From contig JAGVSM010000453.1 in the NCBI GenBank assembly GCA_022494885.1, positions 124,001 through 188,000 of the forward strand: 64,000 nucleotides of DNA. Reading direction: 5' to 3'. Shown in pieces: positions 55,845 to 64,000 of the stretch. The notes under the pieces are model-generated. The model saw nothing but the letters and a program-made list of their open reading frames with translations. It was not told where the DNA came from and searched no databases. The position numbers were made by a program, and so were the translations under genes. The first letter of the stretch is position 1. Every line of letters begins with the position of its first letter. This DNA comes from Micrasema longulum. Its lineage: Eukaryota; Arthropoda; Insecta; Trichoptera; Brachycentridae.

Positions 55845-56035
55845 TTTTTTGTAGACAAGGACTGAAGAATTGAAGAATCGAAGGAATAAGATGTTCAAAT
55901 ATGGGTAGAATGGTGAATGTTACACAGTGAGCAAAGTTGCCACTTAAACCAGCCAATGACAGGTCATAAGCCTGGTAGAAGCCAAGACTTCTATTTTATC
56001 TTCTCTGAAATGATTTTCATCTCTGTTGTAATGTG
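55845..56035 (-). repeat. Repeat family R-B copy
   Basis: Minus strand: ATTACAACAGAGATGAAAAT, CATTTCAGAGAAGATAAAAT, TTATGACCTGTCATTGGCTG, GTTTAAGTGGCAACTTTGCT, CACTGTGTAACATTCACCAT, then TTCAATTCTTCAGTCCTTGT. Confidence 0.8.
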
Positions 56036-56296
56036 TCATATTACATATAAGTATGCAATATAAATACTATTTTCATATAAATGTAATACATATATTTTAA
56101 TTAATATTTCCCATTACGTAAAATAAAAAAAAACAATTCTTGTGTACATAATGGGGAGTAAGGTCTTAAAACAATTTGTTGATTTAATTTTTAATTTTTA
56201 AATATTTTTAGTATAATATAAATTTAAAAAGCATTTAAACGGTGTTTTCAATCAGTGCTACACAAAAAAGAATGTAGCTTTAAACTTATTTTTTAT

Positions 56297-56443
56297 TGGC
56301 GGTCTCCGTGGTGTAGTGGCCAAGACGCACGGAAGTACGGGTTCGATTTCCGGTGAGATCACAAAAAGTAAACTGGGAATTTTCTTAAGTCTGGATGTTC
56401 TGTCACCACTGTAATTGGGCCTCCTGGCCTTTTGTGGTACAAA
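56297..56443 (+). mobile_element. SINE-C, second copy
   Basis: Head TGGCGGTCTCCGTGGTGTAG, TGGCCAAGACGCACGGAAGT, B box GGTTCGATTTCC, GGTGAGATCACAAAAAGTAA, tail TGTCACCACTGTAATTGGGC, CTCCTGGCCTTTTGTGG. Compared with 38634-38800 it lacks about 20 bases around the anticodon arm. Confidence 0.88.
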
Positions 56444-56689
56444 TATATATTGATGTATATGTTGTATTTCTGACTGCACTTTTTATTTCCTTCGTTCATT
56501 TTATCAAAGAAAAATCTTCCTCTGTAAGCATAATGATGTTATGCTGTATTTGTTTTTAATTGAGGAATAAAGATGTTTTCAGCTGTTTTGGGTTGCAAAC
56601 TTACGTAGAAACATTACTATGTATTTATGTTGCATTTATGGATTTTACGTAAACATTTTTTTTTACAAAAAAAATTAATAAGATTATAA

Positions 56690-57040
56690 TTTAAACCCCT
56701 AATTTTTTTAATAATTGGACAGTGGGAAAAGTAGATGGTTTTTTAAAATTAATTTTATATATTTTTTTTGTATTTTTTCGTCCGGCAAAATATATCATTT
56801 AGATAAAAGCACCACCCCAACCAATAACTCCGTACTGTAACATGGATTGGGCTAATGCGAAGTAAATATTTTTTTTATTTTTCGATGCTTAATATAGTTT
56901 TATAAATAATAAATACATACATAAGTGTTTTCATTTTATTTACAATATTATTTGTTTGCGCCTTCCATTTTATATTTTCATAAATTATTATGCCTAAATG
57001 TTTTACGATATTTTTTTTAGTTACATCTCTTATATGAGAA
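56690..57040 (-). pseudogene. Jockey/CR1-like LINE reverse transcriptase remnant
   Basis: Minus strand: TKKNIVKHLGIIIYENIKWK, AQTNNIVNKMKTLMYVFIIY, TILSIEK, then in another frame IYFALAQSMLQYGVIGWGGA and, after a stop, FAGRKNTKKIYKINFKKPST, FPTVQLLKKLGV. This matches the RT thumb ('HLGIIIxxN.KW') and the 'AQS.LQYG..GWGGA' segment, comparable to 35023-35688 (VQSLLEYGIAGWSGA). One frameshift and at least two stops. Palm domain and 3' end are absent. Confidence 0.85.
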
Positions 57041-57654
57041 TGCATTTGATGTTACTAATCACTTTTGGTACATGATAGGATATTATCATGTACCGAATTT
57101 AAGTAATATTAAGTAGTTTCGGCCTTTTTAAAGTAATTACATCTAAAAAATTACTTCAGGGGATCAGTTTTGCGTAGAGCTGAATTATGATGACAGGTAA
57201 GTTTTTGCAAAATTTTTGTTGTTTTTTTTGGTTTTTCATTATTTTTTTTAAAAACCGCATGGAAAAATAACATTTTTTAAATATTGGAAATCCCCGATGG
57301 TAAAAATGTGAAACTCTATTTTTTAAGAAGTTTAAAAAAAACAAGAAAAAATTATAAAACTTTTCGAGCTTTGAATAACATAATTGAAAAAGAAAAGTTC
57401 TAAAACTTTACTTAATCTACGTTCAGGGATTAAGGGCTAATTCCATATTCTCAGCAGCTTTATCTCTATTGAAAAATCGTTTAAAATTTATGTCAAACTT
57501 GCCAAGGAAAAATTTCGAATTTTTCTAAGAAAATTTAAGACTACTTACTCATAATATTAAGAAGTCTATTGACAGTGATAAAATACGCCTAATTTAAATG
57601 TAACTTACTCAGATTTATATTTTGCGCCAATCACAAGAACCATTTTTTTTTATT

Positions 57655-58325
57655 ACAATTGCCTTATCCGCACCCAGTGATGAATAGGGAACTAAATTGG
57701 TACACCAATTAAACGTAGTTATGCAAAAAGCAGCTAGTCCACAATTTTATAAAAATGAGATATTTATGTTATCGGATGCAGTAAGGTCAATTCTATGTTT
57801 TACTAAAAACAGCCAGACCGCCTTCATACAAAAAACTATTTTTATCATCTTGGCATTTTGGCATCAAAAATGGCATTTCTCAATTTGCAGAAAACACCCA
57901 CAGCACTAGAAAAAATTTATGGTACTTTAAAAACCATAAAAACTAGTCAAACACATTATAAGATTCTTGATTGTCATACAAAAAAAAACTTATGTATTTA
58001 TTGTTTATCGTTTGTTAAAGTCAAAAACTTTCCACTTGTTTTGTAAATTTTATAATTCCCTCTTTCTCACAAATCCAATTATCTCAGTTTCACTTGTCTA
58101 TGGCTGGCTGCTTTCTGTATAACTACGTCCAATTGTAGCGAATCTGGATGATTTTATGATACTGAAGTGATCAAACATACGTTTCAGGTGCCAGTATGGG
58201 GACAATGAAATGTTGCAATGTAGAATTATCTTAAAAAACAATATTTCACACCCCCCTTGCCAGGAATAGAGCCCGGGACCTCAAGAATGGTAGACGAATG
58301 CTCTTACGACTACTACACTGCAAAG
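57655..58325 (-). mobile_element. SINE-A interrupted by a 420 bp element
   Basis: Minus-strand head (58325 inwards): GTAGTAGTCGTAAGAGCATT, CGTCTACCATTCTTGAGGTC, CCCGGGCTCTATTCCTGGCA, body TTTCATTGTCCCCATACTGG, CACCTGAAACGTATGTTTGA, CCAGATTCGCTACAATT at 58131. The sequence resumes at 57710 with AATTGGTGTACCAATTTAGT and CCCTATTCATCACTGGGTGC. Removing 57711-58134 restores the SINE order exactly. Confidence 0.85.
57711..58130. mobile_element. 420 bp terminal-inverted-repeat element with AATT duplication
   Basis: The left end is AAACGTAGTTATGCAAAAAG and the reverse complement of the right end is GGACGTAGTTATACAGAAAG. The inverted repeats are about 24 bp with four or five mismatches. AATT flanks both sides (57707-57710 and 58131-58134). 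Frames inside (57697-57909, 57858-58046) are not recognisable and overlap, so it is most likely a non-autonomous DNA transposon. A one-ended relative is at 45709-45880. Confidence 0.8.
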
Positions 58326-59009
58326 CAAACTTTCCTTCACTGAGATAAATATAGTTCATGGTTCTGGTTCTATTTCACACACATGACTGTATTTTTTTTC
58401 CACCTAGACAGACAAAACGTTGTATCAAATAGAAAATAATGACACTATCAAAATGGATAACATTTTAGTAACTGTGCAAAAAGAGCCGTAAGTATATTTT
58501 TGTATAAGAAATATACAGCTTTCAAAGGCTGAGGAGAATTCCAATCTGAAAAAGATTTAGTAGCGATTTACTGCCTTACTTTTCAATTTGTGACTGTCTC
58601 GGAAAGAAGGAATTGTTTGAAAGTTCCACACAGAATGGAGATGTAATGCAATGCTGTTATTTGCGTTTCCGCCACCCTACATCACTATTCCACAGTTCTG
58701 TAGACCCACAGATCTACATTCAGTTCTAGAGTTCCACTGAACGCATAGCAGATTAACCTGTTCACAACTAGTATTATTTCACAGTATTTTAAAAAGTGTT
58801 AATTACCATTAACAATTCAATACACTTTTTAAGAAACACTTTTGTAGCAGCATTTCTGATCTGTCTTTCCTCTTAAAAATTTTAAACAATTTTATCGATA
58901 GTCCATATCTCTTGGAGCGTATTTCAATCAATTGTCCCGTAAAGTCAACACGACAAGTTCTTTTATTTTATAATTTATTGCCCAAAAAAAATATGTGCGC
59001 AACTGGTTT
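58326..59009. other. Intergenic; SINE-A-associated leader at its left edge
   Basis: 58330-58420 (ATGGTTCTGGTTCTATTTCA, CATGACTGTATT) matches 39720-39765. The rest has no recognised feature. Confidence 0.4.
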
Positions 59010-59475
59010 ATTTATCGTAGCTGGTCCAAATTTAATTTACTTTGACCCCATTTAGATATTTTTAATACAAAATTTTGTGACTTCAAAAAAAAACTTTTTG
59101 AAAAACTGTAAAATAAAACATTTGTCAGTGTGTAATAATCTACGAACCTTGATTACGAACCTTGAGTGTGTAATAAGTTGATGTTCCTTTAATTATGTTT
59201 ATTTTATTATAATATAAAAAATTTGAATTGGTCAACTATACTATGAAAACCCCTCTCCTCCACTCTATTTCCTCATCCCTTAACCTTCTTAAGAGCTTTT
59301 TTTTTTTCTCATGTCTTATATAATATATTATTTTTCTCTTTACTGTGTAACATGTTCTCTCATTATATTTGTGAAAAACTTTAACTGGATGTATGTACTA
59401 TTTTTCATATTTTGTATTCTTATATAATAACTATTGTTTTTCTTTAATAAATAATAAAAATTAAAAAAATAAAAA
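59010..59475 (+). mobile_element. Repeat family R-C (LINE 3' UTR-like), copy 2 with tail
   Basis: TTGACCCCATTTAGATATTT, ACAAAATTTTGTGACTTCAA, AAACATTTGTCAGTGTGTAA, ATTGGTCAACTATACTATGA, TTGTGAAAAACTTTAACTGG, ATGTATGTACTATTTTTCAT, then AATAAATAATAAAAATTAAA. It matches 54299-54690 reversed. A short ACGAACCTTGA duplication near 59153 is private to this copy. Confidence 0.8.
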
Positions 59476-59759
59476 AATAAAAAAATTATTAACGTTTGAT
59501 AAATAAACATGTTTTTTCCTTACTAACTGCATCTCAGATTAAGATAAAATTGTGTTGCCTAATGACGTATGGGTAATTAAAAAGACTAGCGGGTAACAAT
59601 TTTAACGCAATAACCTGTACACCATGAGACCGACTAATCTCCAGTCGATTTCTTTTTGCAGGATTTTTACCCGAGAGTACTCGCTAAATTTAATTAAGGA
59701 TTTTGATAAAATTGACGTTAAAATCTCTTTTCTTTAGTTTTACTATATTATTTTAATCA

Positions 59760-59945
59760 TGTTGTGGTCCGGTGGCTAGTGCTGGTAACTCACTAATTAG
59801 AGGTCCGAGGTTCAAACCCCACTCTACCCCAACTCGATTTCCATTTTCTAATAGTGAATTATTTACAACTTGTTAAAAATGGTCACCAAATTTTAAATAT
59901 TTGGGTAATTTATAAGAACGCTAATACTTTTTTTTTATAGTCTAT
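59760..59945 (+). mobile_element. SINE-B, full-length copy
   Basis: TGTTGTGGTCCGGTGGCTAG, TGCTGGTAACTCACTAATTA, B box GGTTCAAACC, CCACTCTACCCCAACTCGAT, CAACTTGTTAAAAATGGTCA, ATATTTGGGTAATTTATAAG, ACGCTAATACTTTTTTTTTA. It agrees with 19131-19310. A worn SINE-A head (TACACCATGAGACCGACTAA) lies just upstream at about 59615-59645. Confidence 0.87.
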
Positions 59946-60108
59946 TATTTTTATTGATGTTTTTATTTTAATTATTAACTGTAAAGTTATATAAAAAAAA
60001 ACCTAAAACATAAATATTATCAAATTTAAATAGGTACAAACGAATGCTTAATTATCAATAGTATATTTTTAATTTTATTTGTATTCTTTAATTTTTCATA
60101 TTATCGGT

Positions 60109-60549
60109 TCATGTTTTCGTGTGACGGGTGCGGTAGCCAGGTACATTAAGGGCCAACTCAGAAACCAGAACAGGACTATCAGGACGTCCATTAAGAATAT
60201 CATGTAAAATCTCCATATCTAATACCAAACGACGATCCTCAAGACTAAGTATATTATGTTTATGACAAGAAGTTTTATAGTTAAAGTCCGTAAATCTGGA
60301 TCTCCAATTGAGATGTCTCAAAAATGTTTTCTGAATATTTTCAAGCCTTATCTTGTGTATGGAATACTGAGGAGACCACACAGAGGAGGCATATTTAAGA
60401 AGACTGCGAACGTAAGCGAAATAAATCAATTTGATACTACCAATATCATTAAAAACTTGGCAAGTGCGGATAACAAAACCTAAGTTTCTGTGTGCCCGGT
60501 TCACTTTATTTTTGATGTGGTTTTCATACGTAAGTTTTACTTGGCAAAA
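60109..60549 (-). pseudogene. LINE reverse transcriptase C-terminus (GFVIRT family), open frame
   Basis: The minus-strand frame is open for about 145 codons: YENHIKNKVNRAHRNLGFVI, RTCQVFNDIGSIKLIYFAYV, RSLLKYASSVWSPQYSIHKI, LENIQKTFLRHLNWRSRFTD, LEDRRLVLDMEILHDILNGR, ELALNVPGYRTRHTKT then a stop. It is the same family as 11542-11838 but better preserved. It starts after the RT palm domain and ends before the usual final 'YN' block, so it is truncated at both sides. It encodes no active enzyme, as there is no FADD motif. Confidence 0.87.
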
Positions 60550-62159
60550 TAATTTATTTATTTGTTATCTGGAAAAAAACAACAGTGGTTACATATATTG
60601 TATACAAAAAATAATAATATATATAAACGAAAATTGTGAAAACTGTCAATATATTTACCACGGTGATGTAAGCCATTGATTAAGTACATTATCGGCATCA
60701 AAATAAAGCAATTTAACAATAAAGTTGCAAATAAAACAAGTATACATATATTTAAATACAGTAATAAAAGTTAAATAAATTGAAGTAACATAAATTTAAA
60801 GAATAAGAAAAGAAAAAAGTCACATAAAAATAATGTAAAAGGTACAAAATAAAATATTGAACACACGAGTCATCTTATTTATCAATAACACTTCCTAAAC
60901 GTTAAACTTTAAATGTAATTAAAATGAAAGTAAAAATCACTAGGTCACACAGTCAATGTCAAATATTCCCTAATGATAAGTTAAGATGTCTACCTGCTAC
61001 CTATACAATCCCTTAGTCTTTTTCTAGATACCTATCTGAATAAAACGTGTTTAATTTAAATCGGGCATTCTTATTTCGAGACCTTTATTATCTCAGATAC
61101 ACTTTCCTTTCCCATTATTTATTCAGGGTTTATTTACCCGAAGACATGCTTAGAAACCACAAAATGAATTTTTATCCACAACATTCAATGGCCGTCACCA
61201 AACCCTTCCCCCCTTTGCAAACAAGTCGACATGCGTCATGCATTCGGAAGGACTCACCACACCTACTCATGCTGTGAAGGAACCAAGTTAGGTTAGGTTA
61301 TGTGGTAAGACAGGATTTTGTGATAACAATAAAATGTAATCGAATGTAAACCTGCCACCATGTTTATTTTTTATGTTTTTTTTTATGTATTCATGCAAAT
61401 ACATACATTTAAAAAATATAAAAAAACGTATTCCTGACTATACAGGGTGTTCTTTGAACCCTGTCATATCCGAAACCACGATGATCAGTATGGGCAAGAA
61501 GAGATATTAGCATATTTAAAAAAATATTTAAAACAAAGAAAATTTAAAAAAATATATAATTAACAAAACAAATGGTTGCTTACTTCTACAGAGGAGAAGC
61601 GAGGAGAGCGCAGTCACGCATTTTTGGCGTATCAGACTTCCCTTCCCCCCTCTCCTTGTTTCACCCTTGCAGAAGTCAGAAACCATTTGCATTTTCTGAT
61701 ATTATATTTTTCAAAATTTTATTCGGCTTAACATGGTCACAGCCTAAGAACCCATTATATGTTAGTGAATATGTATACAAAAGTATTTTTTTTTTTATTA
61801 AATGATACAATTTTTTGTTTTTTTTTGTACTCCCAGGAGTTATAACAAACTTATTTTGGGACAGAATAATATTTACGTAAAGGAATTGTAATAATAATAA
61901 TATAGTAACAAGTAATAACATGTCCATAAAACTGAAATAAGATAGCAAGCAAGTATATAACACAAAGAAATTAATACAATTCATAATAAAAATAAATACA
62001 TGAATAAATACTTTGGGACATGAAAATATTTTTTGAATACCAAAAAAACTGGGTATAAAAATTAAAAACAAGACTAGGTATTGTGTTAGATGTGTAGTTT
62101 AAGTGTTTTATAATATTCCCCGATTATTCCGTGTTTTGATCAGGAATCCTAAGTGTACG
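60550..62159. other. AT-rich intergenic, nothing firmly recognised
   Basis: GTTAGGTTAGGTTA at 61287-61300 is under three units of the insect telomere repeat. TACAGGGTGTTCTTTGAACC at 61441 resembles the edge of a dispersed arthropod repeat. A 131-codon, hydrophobic frame at 61676-62071 (-) lies opposite an A-rich strand and is probably chance. Confidence 0.35.
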
Positions 62160-62420
62160 AATTACTTTGAATTCATCCCTCGTACACCGCCCCAACCAAA
62201 TCCGGGGGACCAAACAAGGCCAGACACGATGGACGTTTATAATTCAAATTCGGAATTCCGATCACATGACTAAGGGAGTTGGTCTACCCGCCGCGCCCCC
62301 CGATGGCCGGGGGTGTAAACTAACAGAAAAACGAAGTCTCCTAATTTTAAAATCGGGTCTCATATTTTCACGGCACATGGATGCTGATCAGGATTGAGGT
62401 ATGACGAATAAAGAAGAAGA
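62160..62420 (+). repeat. GC-richer block with GAA-rich end, possibly R-G related
   Basis: CCGCCGCGCCCCCCGATGGC in the middle and GAGGTATGACGAATAAAGAA then GAAGATTG at the end contrast with AT-rich flanks. The end loosely resembles the R-G tails at 33265 and 43473. No protein recognised. Confidence 0.35.
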
Positions 62421-63846
62421 TTGAATTAGGAAAAAGCGTGATGGAGAATCATCACCATTTTCATTTCCACAACTTACGCAGCATAAGGCATTTCAATCGC
62501 ATCGCATCACCGATCATTTGTCACATACAGTTTTTTTATTTAATTTTCAGAGCTCGATTTTTGCGAACTCCTGAATCTTATTAACGTTAAACCGAATTTA
62601 TTTACTGGAAGTACAGATCTATTTGCAACTACTTACGTAGATACTAAATAATACGCAGGACTCTCTGATTCCGCATTTACATCATAAGCCAACCAATTTA
62701 CCTATTAAATGTTTTTTTTAAATTTATTTAATGTGATTTATAAGTTTTAAAAAATTACGAAAGAATGCATTGCATGATAAGGCAGAAGTACAAATAAAAA
62801 AAACAGAATAGACAAATGTACCTAAACTTTTAAAATGTATTTATTCATTTATTAAATACACGGCTTAAGTCACTGACAACAGCTGTATGAAGATAAACAT
62901 AAGGGTATTAAAAGCGAACTTAGAAATCTCCACCAAAAACGGAAAATTAGTTTTTGATGACATGATAAGCCATACATAAAACCCTACGGACCCAAATAAT
63001 AACATGATTTGAAACCGTCTGTAAATCTTGCAAAAATAGATTTAAATTATACTACTCGATACCGCAAACGTAGCATTTTCTATTGGGTCAGTAGAAGCAT
63101 AATTAGAAATCTCACAATGAGGAAGTTCAGTGGTTTTTTTCAAATTTTTTAATTGTTAATAGACTGTTAAACGAAGTCAATTTTTTTTTTAATTTTTACA
63201 TATCGTATTATCGGTGCTACGATTTTTTAAAGTTTTGTATTTCTGAAATAACTCCGCGTGTGACGTCAGAGGTTCATTTCCGCTTATTCTCATTCAGTTT
63301 TTCCCATTGGTCTAGAAGCGACAAGCAGACCGGAAATCTTCCATAGCTCTCAGATTATAGGTTGATTCACATGAACCAGTGAGGTCATTTAAAGTAGTGC
63401 GTTTTTATTAAAATATTTTTTATTATTTTTTCTGGACATTTTCAAGAAACTTTGCCATACAATTTAATGCTCTAATTTTTACCCCGCGTAAGAAAACATT
63501 TTTTGTATCCAATTTCCCGTAGGGCTGAAGTTCCTCATTCTTTTTTCAAAGTTTTTCGCAAATATCCCAGTAACTTCTTCAATGGAGATTTCTAAATTTG
63601 CTTCTAATATCCTCATATGAACAATTAACTGAACATAAAGAAAATGAAACAAAGACAATCGAGGGTAGTTAAATAATGTACATAATGTATTTGAAAACAA
63701 TACTAACATACAAGACTTCGAGCTAACCCATGCCAATCCATATTTATCACACACTGTGTTAATGGCGAAGAGATCTACTAAAATACAACAATGGCTCATT
63801 TTAAAACTTTTCTTTTAAGATAAACCAAAATCTCTAGTACGGTTAT
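62421..63846. other. Intergenic, nothing recognised
   Basis: A CRE-type TGACGTCA is at 63261-63268 in a less AT-rich patch. A 106-codon frame at 63479-63799 (-) has no recognisable domain. Confidence 0.35.
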
Positions 63847-63998
63847 GTCAAAAGCAGACAGAACCAAAGGGCATGTATGACGAGATGTATGAATGTGGAT
63901 GAAGCCAGGAAAGCACGTCAGGATAGACGTGTGTGGCGATACACCCTCCCTGCCCACCCCCACGGAATGGCGTGATGATAGTAGTAGAAGTAAGGCGT
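63847..63998 (+). pseudogene. C-terminal end of the TAG-repeat LINE, undamaged over 42 codons
   Basis: Frame 63847-63975 reads VKSRQNQRACMTRCMNVDEA, RKARQDRRVWRYTLPAHPHG, MA then TGA, followed by TGATAGTAGTAGAAGTAAG. The reversed family member at 13499-13640 carries the same NRRACMTRCMNVEEA-type ending with stops. 'RACM.R.M...EA.....DR..W' is the standard end of WFGHVERM-type insect LINEs. Only the 3' extreme is present. Confidence 0.75.
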
Positions 63999-64000
63999 TT

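Noticed and set aside
61287..61300. Telomeric TTAGG repeat
   Set aside because: Fewer than three units; chance level.
61676..62071. 131-codon hydrophobic open frame on the minus strand
   Set aside because: It is the complement of an A-rich strand (TTT/ATT/TTA codons), has no domain and no supporting context.
1..64000. CRISPR array, bacterial operon, rRNA or virus-derived gene
   Set aside because: No regularly spaced repeats, Shine-Dalgarno-led gene runs, rRNA sequence or viral protein motifs were seen on either strand.

Overview
The window looks like arthropod, most probably insect, nuclear intergenic DNA. It is roughly 70 % A+T with long homopolymer runs, contains no ribosomal, mitochondrial or bacterial-type genes, and is packed with decayed retroelement fragments. 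Two weak hints point to Lepidoptera or a close relative. One is a degenerate repeat at 18557-19003 that opens with a 'CCCGCGGCTTC' phrase and closes with a 'TTTCGCATTTATAATATTA' phrase, a layout I associate with moth genomes. The other is the style of the non-LTR reverse transcriptase (RT) fragments. I would not go further than 'insect, possibly lepidopteran'.

I found no host gene I can name. Nearly all coding-like sequence is the carboxy-terminal part of dead non-LTR retrotransposons (LINEs), all cut off at the 5' side and carrying stops or frameshifts. They are: an L2/CR1-style piece (7211-7738, -) and a second one (40763-40972, -); a family ending in TAG/GAT repeats (13499-14302 -, 63847-63998 +, 12118-12200 -, perhaps 1968-2065 and 32071-32190); a family with an 'NRA..GFVIRT ... 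VWSP' core (11542-11838 -, 60109-60549 -); a family with 'YPWLYPTxFL' (36668-37230 +, 41567-42060 -); several jockey/CR1-like pieces (28741-29975 -, 30547-31048 +, 35023-35830 +, 38315-38925 +, 56690-57040 -, 45900-46315 +); and an R1/I-like tail with 'LTGHCSF' (34698-34974, -). One small open frame at 47504-47671 has a cystine-knot-like cysteine pattern but is interrupted by a stop and is only a lead.

Three tRNA-derived SINE families are interspersed. SINE-A has a tRNA-like head with a B box, a ~150 bp body and a GAT-repeat tail, in about 13 full or partial copies. SINE-B is tRNA-like with a body rich in 'CTACCCCAAC', in 4 copies. SINE-C is tRNA-like with a fixed tail phrase 'GGCCAGGAGGCCCAATTACA', in 2 copies.

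Short non-coding families without an obvious coding parent include a ~230 bp palindromic element (32304-32535 is the best copy), a ~300 bp family with nine copies (best 37290-37590, palindromic copy 53564-53775), a 420 bp terminal-inverted-repeat element inserted in a SINE-A (57711-58130), and a 252 bp terminal-inverted-repeat element inserted in another repeat whose empty-site relative lies 2.5 kb away (5878-6129 versus 3305-3530). The nested insertions give a relative age order. The remaining stretches are AT-rich with no recognisable feature, apart from a few less AT-rich islands (5220-5640, 12540-12760, 17340-17560, 21780-22200, 43820-44090, 51370-51610, 54920-55200) that could be non-coding conserved DNA or unrecognised exons.
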